A DNA stretch of 64,000 nt. It comes from Treponema sp. Lineage in GTDB: Bacteria > Spirochaetota > Spirochaetia > Treponematales > Treponemataceae. The notes beneath the pieces are model-generated. The model searched no databases. It saw only the letters and a program-made list of their open reading frames with translations, and was not told where the DNA came from. The position numbers and the translations under genes are program-made. This document shows, piece after piece, positions 41,703 to 51,572 of this stretch (its first letter is position 1; every line of letters begins with the position of its first letter). The DNA lies in NCBI GenBank assembly GCA_017963165.1, contig JAGCTZ010000125.1:1-64000 (forward strand), written 5' to 3'.

Positions 41703-41814
41703 TGATACATACCTTGTTATTTCAGAAATCTGAATTGATACAGATATAAAAAGATGTTGGTATACACGGTTTTCTAGTGAGACTAAATCTTTAGAATATC
41801 TAGATTATTGAAAC

Positions 41815-42687
41815 CTAGTAAATCATAGTACCAATTCCACGATCAGAGAACATTTCTATAAGTAGCGAGTGTGGGACACGACCGTCAATTATGTGGGTGC
41901 GTGGGACGCCGCCGGAAAGAGCAACTTCACAGCAGTCGATTTTTGGAATCATGCCGCCAGAAAGGATACCGGTGGCTTTAAGTGAACCAATTGCGGTGCG
42001 TTCTATGCGTTTAATCAAAGTTGTCGGGTCGTCGATGTTGCGCAGGATTCCTGGTACGTTTGTAAGTTGAACAAACTTTTCTGCATGCAGGGCAACGGCG
42101 ATTTTTGCGGCTGCTGTGTCTGCATTTATGTTGTAGCGGGCATCGTCTCCTTGTTCGCCAAGGGCTACTGTTGAAACTACCGGGATAAAGCCTTCGTCCA
42201 AAAGAGAAGTTAAAATTTCTGGATGAACTTCGGTTACTTCGCCAACAAAGCCAAGATCTTTTTCTGTTTTCTTTGCACGGAGTAGGCCTGAATCTACACC
42301 GCTAAGTCCAACTGCCTTACCACCTTTCTGAAGCAGAATACCTACGATGTCCTTATTCAATTTTCCAGTAAGAACCATCTGAACAATTTCCATTGTTTCG
42401 CCGTCGGTGTAGCGAAGTCCATCGACGAACTTGCTTTCTTTGCCAACACGTTCGAGCATGTGGTTTATTTCCGGACCGCCGCCATGAACTAATACAACCT
42501 TTATTCCGATTGTGTTCAAAAGAACGATGTCTTCCATAACGGCCATTTTGAGTTCTTCGTTAAGCATGGCATTGCCGCCATATTTTACAACGACAACCTT
42601 GCCACACCAATTCTTAAAATATGGCAGGGCTTGTACAAGTACTTCTGACCACTGTTCTGTTGATATGTCGTTATTATCTGTATTCAT
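41815..42687 (-). CDS. argB: Acetylglutamate kinase
   Basis: Second step of arginine synthesis; 290 residues. KYGGNAM near 35, VHGGGPEI near 68, GLSGVDSG and the late GGMIPKIDCC block are intact. A 28-residue N-terminal extension (VLVQALPYFKNWCGK) precedes the core; this helix is the mark of hexameric, arginine-inhibited enzymes, so feedback inhibition is predicted. The start follows GTGAGGA. It is downstream of argJ, with a family-B repeat between them. Confidence 0.95.
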   Translation of the reverse strand: MNTDNNDISTEQWSEVLVQALPYFKNWCGKVVVVKYGGNAMLNEELKMAVMEDIVLLNTIGIKVVLVHGGGPEINHMLERVGKESKFVDGLRYTDGETMEIVQMVLTGKLNKDIVGILLQKGGKAVGLSGVDSGLLRAKKTEKDLGFVGEVTEVHPEILTSLLDEGFIPVVSTVALGEQGDDARYNINADTAAAKIAVALHAEKFVQLTNVPGILRNIDDPTTLIKRIERTAIGSLKATGILSGGMIPKIDCCEVALSGGVPRTHIIDGRVPHSLLIEMFSDRGIGTMIY

Positions 42688-42697
42688 AAATTCCTCA

Positions 42698-42830
42698 CAA
42701 AAAATTTTAGCAGGTGTTGCGGGCGGCGTTTGAGCCCGCAGAGGGGGTAGGGCGCAACGAAGTGCGACCGCAGGGGGAGTCTTCCCCCTCCTAAAACCTA
42801 AAACCTGGCACCTATAACCTAGGTTCTATA
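42698..42830. repeat. Family-B repeat overlapping the argJ 3' end
   Basis: Contains GGCGTTTGAGCCCG, the GCGCAACGAAGTGCG hairpin and GGGGGAGTCTTCCCCC, ending in CCTAAAACCTGGCACC and AACCTAGGTTCT. The argJ stop codon (TAG at 42821-42819) is in this terminal segment. Confidence 0.75.
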
Positions 42831-44087
42831 ATCTCCATTAATCTTAACATAATCATAAGTTAGGTCGCAACCCCAGGCTGTACCGCAGGCAGTTCCTTCG
42901 CCGCACTGAACAAGGATTTCTACGGCTTCCTGACTCATGATTTTTTTTGCAACTTCTTCGTCAAACTGGGTTGGAACGCCGTCCTTGTAAACCTGGACTG
43001 TGTCTTCGCCGTGAACTTCAAAGTCGTCGTAGTTTGTAAAATATCTTTTGGCACCGGCTTTGCTTGTAAACCAGATGCTTGTTTTTTCGGGGTCAAACTC
43101 TATGCCGCTGTAACCCATTGCGCAAAGGAAGCGTCCAAAGTTTGCATCGCTGCCGAACATTGCGGCTTTTACTAAAGAAGAACAGATTATTTCTTTTGCA
43201 AGAGCGCGGGCATTTTCTACTGTGGCGGCACCTTTTACGTTGCATTCAACAAGTCTTGTGGCACCTTCGCCGTCGGCTGCAATTTTCTTTGCCATGATTG
43301 TGTTCATTTTGTTGAGTGCTTCAAGGAAAGTGTCGTAGTCTGGACCAGGGCCTGTGATTTCTGTGTTGCCGGCCATTCCGTTTGCCATGATGATGAGTGT
43401 ATCGTTGGTAGAAGTATCACCGTCTACGCTTACGCAATTGTATGTGCCTTTAATTGATTCGTGAAGTGCCTTGTCGAGCATTGCAGAAGAAACAGCACAG
43501 TCTGTTGTAATAAAGCTGAGCATTGTTCCCATGTTGATGTGAATCATTCCAGAACCCTTGCACATTGTTCCCATTCGGCAAAGCTTTCCGCCAACTGTAA
43601 ATTCAACGGCACATTCCTTGTACTGAGTATCAGTTGTCATGATTGCAACACGTGCCTGTTCGTGACCTTCTTTAGAAAGTCCAGCCTTGAGGGTGTCGAT
43701 ATTTGCTTCTACTTTTGTAACGTCAAACTGGGCGCCGATGACACCTGTAGAATAAACCATTACATCTTCTGTTTTTATTCCAAGTGCTGTGGCAGCAGCT
43801 TTTGCCATTCTGAATGCATTTTCTGCACCCTGTGGTCCTGTACAGGTATTGGCATTTCCACTTATTTCAATAGCGGCCTGAGCTCGTCCGTCTGCAATAT
43901 GTTTTTGAGTAATTTTAACGCTTTCTGATTTTACCCGATTCTGGGTGAATACACCTGCGGCATTGCAAGGCACCTCTGAATAAATAAGTGCCGTGTCGTT
44001 TGTTTTACGGCTTGCCTTGATTCCAACTCTCATTCCGTTGGCAGTAAAGCCTTGTGGAGCGCAGACTCCTCCGTCGATAAATTTCAT
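42819..44087 (-). CDS. argJ: Glutamate N-acetyltransferase / amino-acid acetyltransferase ArgJ
   Basis: 422 residues from the ATG at 44087, behind GGAGG; a frame running to 44270 is rejected because it has no start support and crosses a repeat. ArgJ cleaves itself before a Thr that becomes the catalytic nucleophile. The site here reads NMGTML, with Gly in place of the usual Ala before that Thr. The rest of the protein is typical (SRKTNDTALIYSEVPCNAAGVFTQN). Acetyl recycling through ArgJ is consistent with the presence of argB. Confidence 0.93.
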   Translation of the reverse strand: MKFIDGGVCAPQGFTANGMRVGIKASRKTNDTALIYSEVPCNAAGVFTQNRVKSESVKITQKHIADGRAQAAIEISGNANTCTGPQGAENAFRMAKAAATALGIKTEDVMVYSTGVIGAQFDVTKVEANIDTLKAGLSKEGHEQARVAIMTTDTQYKECAVEFTVGGKLCRMGTMCKGSGMIHINMGTMLSFITTDCAVSSAMLDKALHESIKGTYNCVSVDGDTSTNDTLIIMANGMAGNTEITGPGPDYDTFLEALNKMNTIMAKKIAADGEGATRLVECNVKGAATVENARALAKEIICSSLVKAAMFGSDANFGRFLCAMGYSGIEFDPEKTSIWFTSKAGAKRYFTNYDDFEVHGEDTVQVYKDGVPTQFDEEVAKKIMSQEAVEILVQCGEGTACGTAWGCDLTYDYVKINGDYRT

Positions 44088-44169
44088 AGAAATACCTCCG
44101 CATTGTATATTTATGCAAATATAATGAATAATTATACAGAAATGTAAATGTTTTGTATAGATTAAGTTT

Positions 44170-44310
44170 GACAGATTCAGTTCAAAAAAATAGCGGAGGC
44201 CGAGTTGTAGATTCAAAACCGCACGACAGAATGTTTTCGAAATCCGTAATTCGCCTTCCGCATTTTTCAAGATTTCAACAACAAAAGTTTATAATACGGA
44301 AGTACTGGAG
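44170..44310. repeat. Degenerate family-C repeat upstream of argJ and the PHP gene
   Basis: GCGGAGGCCGAGTTG on the left is roughly complementary to TAATTCGCCTTCCGC (to 44260) on the right. The inverse of the right end matches the GCGGAAGGCGAATT word near 12156. TTTATAATACGG near 44290 resembles the family-C TTTATAATGCGG end. No gene is present in 44088-44374. Confidence 0.5.
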
Positions 44311-44359
44311 CTACATGCTACATTTCAATATATCTCTATAATATTTACATAAATTCCTG

Positions 44360-44365
44360 TATAAT
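44360..44365 (+). promoter_or_regulatory. TATAAT -10 box close to the PHP gene start
   Basis: TATAAT ends ten bases before the ATG at 44375, and no Shine-Dalgarno sequence lies between them, suggesting a leader of only two or three bases. Confidence 0.35.
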
Positions 44366-44374
44366 TATTTCATT

Positions 44375-45100
44375 ATGAAAACATACAAATACGAAACTCA
44401 TTTGCATACAGTTCAGGGAAGTGCCTGTGGTCATTCCGGAGGGCAGGAATATATTGAACCATTTTTCAACGCCGGTTATTCCGGTATTTTTGTTACTGAC
44501 CATTTTTTGGGAGGAAATACTGCAGTACCAAAAGAAGGAAACTGGCTTGATCGTATAGATCATTATTGCAGTGGCTATGAAGCAGCTTTAGCGCGTGCAC
44601 AACAATTCAATAAAGAAAAAGGTCTTGCCGGCACAGATGATGAATTTAAAGTTTTTTTTGGAATAGAGCAGACCTTTGACGGCGATGATTATCTTATTTA
44701 TGGACTGGACAAGCACTGGCTTTATGATCATCCGGAAATTGAGACTATGCGTCACCGTGAAGTTTTTGAAGCTGTAAATCGTGAAGGTGGACTTATGATT
44801 CAGGCTCATCCTTTTCGTATGCGTGATTATATAAAGGCCATTCATATTCATCCGCGTGATATTCATGGAGTCGAAATTTATAATGCCGGAAATAAGGCTA
44901 TAGAAAATGAACTTGCTGAACATTATGCCAGAGCTTATGATTTTCCTGTGACAAGTGGAAGCGATATCCATCGGGTTGATTTTATTCCAAATGCACCCGG
45001 TAAGCTTAATATAGGCGGTATGGAATTTGACACTCCGCTTAAGGATACTTTTGATTACGCAGAAAGAATTAAAAATAAAGAGGGCAGGATTTTAAGATAA
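44375..45100 (+). CDS. PHP-domain metal-dependent phosphoesterase
   Basis: 241 residues. HLHTVQGSACGHSGG near 9 gives the first metal-binding His pair, FVTDHF and MIQAHPFRM near 140 the next ligands, and SGSDIHR near 194 the final Asp-x-His. This is the PHP phosphatase/phosphodiesterase fold. The substrate is unknown. It leads a run of four adjacent plus-strand genes that includes galK. Confidence 0.85.
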   Translation: MKTYKYETHLHTVQGSACGHSGGQEYIEPFFNAGYSGIFVTDHFLGGNTAVPKEGNWLDRIDHYCSGYEAALARAQQFNKEKGLAGTDDEFKVFFGIEQTFDGDDYLIYGLDKHWLYDHPEIETMRHREVFEAVNREGGLMIQAHPFRMRDYIKAIHIHPRDIHGVEIYNAGNKAIENELAEHYARAYDFPVTSGSDIHRVDFIPNAPGKLNIGGMEFDTPLKDTFDYAERIKNKEGRILR

Positions 45101-46288
45101 ATGAAAAAATTTACAATTACCCCAGAGGTTCTAAAACAAAAGTTTATCGAAATGTATGGTGAAGGTGAGGAACAGACAGTCCGTATGTTTGCTTCTCCTG
45201 CACGCATTAATATTATTGGTGAACATATTGATTACAATGGTGGAAAGGTTTTTCCTGCCGCAATAGACCGCTATCTTTATGTTGCAATCCGCAAGCGTGG
45301 TGATTCAAAAATAATCTACAACGATTTGTTTTTTGAGGGCACTTACACCTTTGATATAAAAGACAATTTTACTTTTGCCAAAGCCAACGATTATGCAAAC
45401 TTTTTGAACGGTATTTTATCCTGCATGAAAAAAAAGGGATATACCTTTGACTGTGGTTTTGAAGTTCTTATTGCAAGCAATGTTCCAAGTGCCGGAGGAA
45501 TCAGTTCTTCTTCTGCTTTGGAATGTGGTTTTGCCTGGGCTGTAAATCAGACTTTTGATTTTGACATCTCGCGCAAGGATATTGCACTTATGGGTCAGCA
45601 GAGTGAGCATGAGTTTATGAACGTGAACTGCGGAATTATGGATCAATATATTATTGCAACTGCTCGTGCAGAAACTGCAGAACTGTTAGATTGTGCTAAT
45701 ATTACGCATGAGTATGTTCCGCTTGTTCTTGGTGATTACCGCTTTATAGTGATGAATACAAAAAAGCAGCGAAAGCTTGCCGATTCAAAATACAATGAAC
45801 GACGCAGTCAGTGCGAGGCAGGACTAACAATGCTTAGAAATGCAGGTCACAATATTCCAAATCTTTGCTCAATGACATGTGAACAGTTTGAACAATGGAG
45901 TGACTGTATATCGGATCCAGTTATTTATATGCGGGTTCGTCATTGTGTAACAGAAATGGATAGAGTCCTTCGTGCTGTTGATGCTTTAAAAGCAAACGAC
46001 CTTGTTAGTCTAGGCAAACTTTTATATGCATCACACGAATCGCTCAAAAATGATTATGAGGTTACAGGAATAGAACTGGATACTCTGGTTGAGGCTGCTT
46101 CTCATCAACAGGGTTGTCTTGGTGCACGCATGACTGGTGCCGGTTTTGGTGGCTGTGCAATTGCACTTGTTCACAAAGATTGTGTTCAGGATTTTATTCA
46201 GAATGTTCAAATTGAATATACAGAAAAAATCGGTTACAACGGTGATTTCTTTGCCTGTGGTGCCGGAGAAGGGGTAAAAGAATTATGA
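45101..46288 (+). CDS. galK: Galactokinase
   Basis: 395-residue GHMP kinase that phosphorylates galactose at C1. GEHIDYNGG near 36 is the galactokinase signature, PSAGGISSSSALE near 127 the ATP-binding GHMP loop, and MTGAGFGGCAIALV near 345 the third motif. It starts directly after the PHP gene stop and overlaps the next gene by 4 bp. Confidence 0.93.
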   Translation: MKKFTITPEVLKQKFIEMYGEGEEQTVRMFASPARINIIGEHIDYNGGKVFPAAIDRYLYVAIRKRGDSKIIYNDLFFEGTYTFDIKDNFTFAKANDYANFLNGILSCMKKKGYTFDCGFEVLIASNVPSAGGISSSSALECGFAWAVNQTFDFDISRKDIALMGQQSEHEFMNVNCGIMDQYIIATARAETAELLDCANITHEYVPLVLGDYRFIVMNTKKQRKLADSKYNERRSQCEAGLTMLRNAGHNIPNLCSMTCEQFEQWSDCISDPVIYMRVRHCVTEMDRVLRAVDALKANDLVSLGKLLYASHESLKNDYEVTGIELDTLVEAASHQQGCLGARMTGAGFGGCAIALVHKDCVQDFIQNVQIEYTEKIGYNGDFFACGAGEGVKEL

Positions 46289-46941
46289 GTAAATATGTTT
46301 GTTTAAGCTTTGATGATGGCCCGAATAATGAACCGGGTGATAACACAATGAACGACATGCTTGATATTTTGGAAAAACATAATGTTCCAGGTTCCTTCTT
46401 TTTAATTGGAAATAAAATTACACCAGAAAATAAAAAGGTAATCCTTAGAGCAGTAGAGCTTGGCTGCGATATCCAGAATCATTCGTGGACACATCCTTTT
46501 ATGGGCAAGATGACAGCCGAACAGATAAAAGAAGAATACAAAAAATGCGACGATGTAATTACAGAAATTACAGGAGTAAGACCAACCTTTTTCCGTCCGC
46601 CATTTATAAGTCTTTCGCAGACTGTGTTTGATAACATCAATGTTCCTTTTATTTGTGGTTGTGGTTGTAACGACTGGGAACCGGATAAAGATGCTGATTA
46701 CCGATATGAGCATATGCTCGACTATGTATATAATGGAACAATTTTTCTTCTTCATGTAATGGAAGGAAATAAGGCAACACTGGAGGCTGTAGACCGTGCA
46801 ATTCCAGTTCTAAAAGAAGAGGGTTGTGTGTTTGTAAATCTTCCAGAACTGTTTGAAAAATGTGGCGTAGATCCTCATGTGAAAAATGCACTCTGGTCTA
46901 TTGCAGATAAAGAAATAAAAGGTAATGTATGGCAGATGTAA
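46285..46941 (+). CDS. NodB-type polysaccharide deacetylase
   Basis: 218 residues with no signal peptide. FDDGPNNEPGD at residue 9 gives the catalytic Asp pair, QNHSWTHPFMG near 69 the metal His pair, and RPPFISLSQ near 107 the third motif. It probably removes acetyl groups from carbohydrate in the cytosol. It overlaps galK by 4 bp and the esterase gene by 13 bp. Confidence 0.88.
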   Translation: MSKYVCLSFDDGPNNEPGDNTMNDMLDILEKHNVPGSFFLIGNKITPENKKVILRAVELGCDIQNHSWTHPFMGKMTAEQIKEEYKKCDDVITEITGVRPTFFRPPFISLSQTVFDNINVPFICGCGCNDWEPDKDADYRYEHMLDYVYNGTIFLLHVMEGNKATLEAVDRAIPVLKEEGCVFVNLPELFEKCGVDPHVKNALWSIADKEIKGNVWQM

Positions 46942-47822
46942 AATCAGAAATTCCATGGGCAAATGAAATTCCCGAAGGAGCATTTATTTCAACTTCACCT
47001 ACCTATAAGGTTGGAGAATATTTTTCGCGTTTTCATAAAGATACTTTTACACCGACAACCTTTGCACAGATGGGTTATTATTTTTACGACCCTACTGAAC
47101 ATGGTTATGCAAAAGGTCGTGAATATCCGCTTTTTATCTTTATGCATGGAAGATCAAATGCTCTGGAAGGCGATATCTGTATCAATTATGGGGGTGCAGA
47201 ATTTTATTCTAAAGAAGAATATCAGCAGGCCGTTGGAGGAGCATATCTTTTGATGCCGCTTGCAAATGAATACAAGGACGAGCAGGGAAGATGTCAGGGA
47301 ACCTGGAGTAATGATTATGTGCGTCCTGTTTATGAACTGATTAATTCGTTTATTCAAAAGCATACGGCCGCTAATGGTGGAGTTAGTAAAAAGGTTATAA
47401 TTGGAAATTCTGCCGGTGCTACAATGTGCTTTAGCATGGTCAACGCCTATACAGATTTTTTTGATGCGCTTATACCTATTGGCACCGAAGCAATTCCAGA
47501 TGACAAAACCTTAGACCGCTACGATCAGAACAATGTTGCACTTTTTTATGCTATGGCAAAGCGCGATGAATTTAATGATTTTGAAAAGGATGTTGTTCCG
47601 CGGTTGCCACGTCTAAGACAGATGAAGCGATGTTTTATTTTTACACCAGATTGGGTTTATAACGGAGACCACGGAATTGCTTCGATCAACTTTGGTGTAG
47701 AAATGGGACAGCACTGTCTTACAAATCCAATGCACTGCAACTTAAAGTTTGATGACGGCACCATAATGGAGCCGTCGCTGCCAGATGGAGTAACCGGTTG
47801 GCTCAAGGAAATTATTTCCTAG
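46929..47822 (+). CDS. Alpha/beta-hydrolase esterase
   Basis: 297 residues without a signal peptide. LFIFMHGRSN near 75 supplies the oxyanion His-Gly, and IIGNSAGATMC near 158 holds the nucleophile Ser. A GDHGIA block near 253 may supply the His. It resembles acetyl-xylan or PHB-depolymerase-type esterases. With the overlapping deacetylase gene it suggests a cytosolic unit handling acetylated sugars. Its stop overlaps the convergent exporter stop by 4 bp. Confidence 0.8.
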   Translation: MADVKSEIPWANEIPEGAFISTSPTYKVGEYFSRFHKDTFTPTTFAQMGYYFYDPTEHGYAKGREYPLFIFMHGRSNALEGDICINYGGAEFYSKEEYQQAVGGAYLLMPLANEYKDEQGRCQGTWSNDYVRPVYELINSFIQKHTAANGGVSKKVIIGNSAGATMCFSMVNAYTDFFDALIPIGTEAIPDDKTLDRYDQNNVALFYAMAKRDEFNDFEKDVVPRLPRLRQMKRCFIFTPDWVYNGDHGIASINFGVEMGQHCLTNPMHCNLKFDDGTIMEPSLPDGVTGWLKEIIS

Positions 47823-49642
47823 TTATACTTACCAGCCTGAGCATTCCACATTTCTGCATACTTGCCGTTTTTGGCCAGCAGCTGCTTGTGAGTTCCTTCT
47901 TCTATAATATGACCTTCTTCAAGCATGATGATACGGTCTGCATCTCGTGTTGTAGAAAGTCGGTGTGAAATATAGAAAACTGTCTTGCCTTTTGCAGCTG
48001 TTTCCATCGCTTTGTTAAGCTCGTATTCGGCAATAGGGTCAAGAGCGCTCGAAGGTTCGTCCATAATGAGAATATCTGCATCCTTGTAGAAGGCGCGCGA
48101 AATTGCAACCTTCTGACTTTCGCCACCAGAAAAATCAACACCTTTTTTATCAAACTCTGTTGTTACTTGAGTGAATAGTCCGTCCGGCAGATTAGCAAGC
48201 TTATTACCAAAGCCGGCTGCCTGCAGAGAGTCTGTGATTTTACCAGTCTGTTTTTCAAGCTCGTCTTTTGTCATATCATCCATTACAACATTTTCTGCAA
48301 GTGTTGCTCCGAACATCTGATAATCCTGGAAAACTACACCGATTCGTTTATGATAATCAAGCGGTTTAAGAGTGCTTACATCTTTTCCGTGGTAGGTAAT
48401 TGAACCTTTGCTTGGGTCATACAACCTCATAAGCAGTTTGATAAGAGTTGTTTTACCTGCACCGTTGTAACCTACAATCGCAATGTGTTCGCCGGGTTTT
48501 ACAGTAAGCGAAATATCATCAAGAACTGTACGGCTTTTTTCATTATATTTAAAGCTGACATGATTAAGGACAAGTTCACCAGGGCCTTGTGGAACCGGGT
48601 CTCCAACATCCTGCTTGAGACGTGGTTCGTAGCCCAGAAAGGCACGAATCTTATCGACAAACATACTGTTTTCGTGAGCAGCAGGACCAAGGTCAGCAAA
48701 ACGACTGAGACATCCTCGTAAGCTTCCAGTTCTATTAAACAAAATTACAGCATCACTGTAGTTGAGCGAATGAAGAACTGCAGCCTTATAAACAAGGTAC
48801 GAAATATAAACACCATCAATCAGGAAATCACTCACAGCATAATTTCGCAGGAACATAAGCCAGGTGCGGATACGGGATACCTTCTGGTGTTCGGTAATAA
48901 TGTTGTCATCTGCTTCGGCAAATTCTTCTTCCAGCTGTTTGCCTGCCCGTGGATGAAGACGAAGCTCCTTTGCATAATCCTTAAGGTAGAAAACACGGCT
49001 TACGTAATCGCGCTTTCGCATGTGTGGATTTACCTTTATGCGATTTGCATAATTAACCTTGTTAAGCTTTGTCGAAACTAAAAAGCGCATGATGAATGAA
49101 ACAACAACAAACACAATACCGATTGGGTCCGTCATAAGATAGAATACACCGGTTGTAAATAAAACTGTGATTGCCTGCATTCCCATATTGAGCATATTCA
49201 AAAAGCGGTCAATCGTTGCTTCTGATTCAGAAACGCCAAGAACAAAATCGTTGTAGTATTCCGGGTCGTCGTAGCAGAAAAGATCAATTTCCGAAGCCTT
49301 CTGGAAAAGCTGCTCTTTTAGTGCACGGTAAAGGCGTGGCTTATATTTATAGCTCCAGCCGTATATAAAAAGACCATCAGGAATAATCTGAATTATATTT
49401 ATAAGAAGAATAAGTCCAATGTAAAAAAGCGCCTTTGTAAACGGCTCATGAAATTCTGCACAACGCAAAACGTAGCGAATACCAAGCACGTGCTCCAGAA
49501 AAATAATTCCCTGGTAACGGAACGCATCATAAAGGTGATAAATCATATAGCCGGGACATGTCTTAAAGCAGAGCTTCCACAAAAAGATCTGGTTCTTGAG
49601 TACACTGGTTCCCTGTTTTTTTGTTTTCTTGTCTTTCATCAT
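47819..49642 (-). CDS. ABC exporter, ATPase fused to membrane domain (subunit 2)
   Basis: 607 residues: six-helix membrane region (about 35-330) and a nucleotide-binding domain with Walker A GYNGAGKTT, signature FSGGESQK, Walker B ILIMDEP and switch His in SHRLS. The start is the ATG of the ATGA overlap with the upstream exporter gene, after GAGGGG. The two form a probable heterodimer. The substrate is unknown; peptide or lipid export would be typical. Confidence 0.88.
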   Translation of the reverse strand: MMKDKKTKKQGTSVLKNQIFLWKLCFKTCPGYMIYHLYDAFRYQGIIFLEHVLGIRYVLRCAEFHEPFTKALFYIGLILLINIIQIIPDGLFIYGWSYKYKPRLYRALKEQLFQKASEIDLFCYDDPEYYNDFVLGVSESEATIDRFLNMLNMGMQAITVLFTTGVFYLMTDPIGIVFVVVSFIMRFLVSTKLNKVNYANRIKVNPHMRKRDYVSRVFYLKDYAKELRLHPRAGKQLEEEFAEADDNIITEHQKVSRIRTWLMFLRNYAVSDFLIDGVYISYLVYKAAVLHSLNYSDAVILFNRTGSLRGCLSRFADLGPAAHENSMFVDKIRAFLGYEPRLKQDVGDPVPQGPGELVLNHVSFKYNEKSRTVLDDISLTVKPGEHIAIVGYNGAGKTTLIKLLMRLYDPSKGSITYHGKDVSTLKPLDYHKRIGVVFQDYQMFGATLAENVVMDDMTKDELEKQTGKITDSLQAAGFGNKLANLPDGLFTQVTTEFDKKGVDFSGGESQKVAISRAFYKDADILIMDEPSSALDPIAEYELNKAMETAAKGKTVFYISHRLSTTRDADRIIMLEEGHIIEEGTHKQLLAKNGKYAEMWNAQAGKYN

Positions 49643-51492
49643 GCCCAAATCCCCTCTTTTTGTTTCTTGGTGTCAGCAAGATAATTCTGTGCCTGCTTTG
49701 TATACATATCTGCATACAAACCCTTCTTTTTCATAAGCTCGCGGTGAGTTCCTTCTTCCCGAACCTGTCCCTGTTCCAGTAAAAATACATGGTCTGCATT
49801 TTGAACAGAAGAAAGTCTGTGCGAAATAAATAAGAGCGTATTTTCCTGACAGGCTTTCAGAATGTTATCAAAAAGCTTGTACTCTGCAATCGGGTCAAGC
49901 GCACTTGAAGGTTCGTCAAAAACCTTTACAGGACAGCGGCGTGCAAAAGCTCTGGATACAACAATTTTCTGAAACTCTCCGCCGGAAAGAACTGCACCTT
50001 CATCATCAAACTCACGGGTTAGGGTAGTGTTAATTCCTTTTGGCAGCGACATTACTTTATCATAAACACCCGAAAGCTTGAGCGCATCTGTAACAATCTG
50101 TTCGCGTTCATTTTCAGGAATCTCTTCTCCAAGTGTAACGTTGTCTGCAACACTCATAGAAAACATTCTGTTGTCCTGAAAGGCTGTAGCAAAAAGCGTC
50201 CGGTATTTCTGTAGGTTGTAATCTTTTATGTTACGACCATTCAGCAGAATTTCTCCTTCTGTCGGATCATAAAAACGAAGCAGTAGTTTGATTATTGTAG
50301 ATTTGCCGGCACCGTTATGTCCAACTAACGCATAGGTTTTTCCACCTTCCAGCTTCATGTTCAGATTCGTAAGAACCGGAATATCCTTGTAGGCAAAACT
50401 AACATTCCTAAACTCGATTGATTCAATCTTTGTACCGGGATCTGCGCCATCATAATCTTCCGGAATTTTTTCCTTGTATTCAAGAAACGTCTTAAGGTAA
50501 TCAACAAAAAGACCGTTCTTAAAACATTCGGTAACAGAGTCTGTAAAGCCAATCAAAATCCAGGTTGTGCTTACCATCATACTTGTAAGAACAGCAAGCT
50601 GTGGAAGCGACATGGAATTACTTACAAGAGTACGAAAAGAACCATAAATCAAAAGTCCTTCAAAAATAAAAGTAAAGGTAAACATAACATAAAGCCAGTG
50701 AAGAACTGCCGACTTCCAGATATATTTTTTTGTAACATCAGCAACACCCGTAATAGAATCGCGGTACTGTCGCTTAAGCAGGCGGAAAACCTTTGTGATT
50801 CTCATTTCCTTTGCATATTCTTTAAGATACATTACGCGATTGATATAGTCGATTCGTCGGTTGTGAGGAGCCATATCCTTGTTACGTTCATAATCAATGC
50901 GGCTGTTCAAACGGCGGAAGTAAAAGTTTCCGATTATAGGAAGCAGAATAAAAAGAACCGAAAGCCTGTCAACCTGGAACATAAAAATAAAAGCACAGAC
51001 ACTTGCGACAGCACCAAAAATAACGCCAAAAATCACTTCGACAGTGCGGATAAGATTTACATCAGCATTTTTCATGGCAAGCGTGTACTTATCGTAAAAC
51101 TCTGCATTTTCAAAACATTCAAGTTCAACATTGCGGGATTTTTGGAATAACTTCTGATACAGTTTTTTATTAACTTCGGCCTGAGTGATTGGAATAATCT
51201 TTCCATTAAGATAACTGACATAAAGTGTCTTAGATGCAAATACTGCAACAGTAAGACCAATGAACATCATCAGAGTAGAAAAGGCGCGTCCTTCCTGAAG
51301 AGCATTGATAACATATCGCATGAAGAATGCACTGTAGAAAAGCCATTCTCCGTAATCAAGGATTGCAACAATAGCCTTATGAACAACAAGCCGCGGACAG
51401 ATAGCCCACAGCAGCTTAAGAGCATAAAGATTGTTTTTTACGGCACCAATTCGTTTTTTAGATTTTCGGGCTTTTTCTTTTTTTTGAGACAT
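49639..51492 (-). CDS. ABC exporter, ATPase fused to membrane domain (subunit 1)
   Basis: 617 residues from the ATG at 51492, preceded by GGGGAG. Membrane domain about 40-330, then Walker A GHNGAGKST, signature LSGGEFQK, Walker B VKVFDEP and switch SHRLS. Both subunits keep the catalytic Glu, so neither site looks degenerate. The frame continues to 51717 through an 18-bp tandem repeat as HQNRQ-like sequence, which I reject as coding. Confidence 0.88.
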   Translation of the reverse strand: MSQKKEKARKSKKRIGAVKNNLYALKLLWAICPRLVVHKAIVAILDYGEWLFYSAFFMRYVINALQEGRAFSTLMMFIGLTVAVFASKTLYVSYLNGKIIPITQAEVNKKLYQKLFQKSRNVELECFENAEFYDKYTLAMKNADVNLIRTVEVIFGVIFGAVASVCAFIFMFQVDRLSVLFILLPIIGNFYFRRLNSRIDYERNKDMAPHNRRIDYINRVMYLKEYAKEMRITKVFRLLKRQYRDSITGVADVTKKYIWKSAVLHWLYVMFTFTFIFEGLLIYGSFRTLVSNSMSLPQLAVLTSMMVSTTWILIGFTDSVTECFKNGLFVDYLKTFLEYKEKIPEDYDGADPGTKIESIEFRNVSFAYKDIPVLTNLNMKLEGGKTYALVGHNGAGKSTIIKLLLRFYDPTEGEILLNGRNIKDYNLQKYRTLFATAFQDNRMFSMSVADNVTLGEEIPENEREQIVTDALKLSGVYDKVMSLPKGINTTLTREFDDEGAVLSGGEFQKIVVSRAFARRCPVKVFDEPSSALDPIAEYKLFDNILKACQENTLLFISHRLSSVQNADHVFLLEQGQVREEGTHRELMKKKGLYADMYTKQAQNYLADTKKQKEGIWA

Positions 51493-51572
51493 ATTACTGC
51501 TCCCCTTTTTTTTAATTAATTGCCCCCCATTATGACAAAAAATAAATAAAAATTCCATAAGCGGCTTTCGGC

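Noticed and set aside
44088..44270. N-terminal extension of ArgJ
   Set aside because: Runs through a repeat region with no ribosome-binding site; the ATG at 44087 follows GGAGG and matches the family start.
47819..51492. Degenerate ATPase site in the heterodimeric exporter
   Set aside because: Both subunits keep Walker A, signature, catalytic Glu and switch His, so no asymmetric site is visible.
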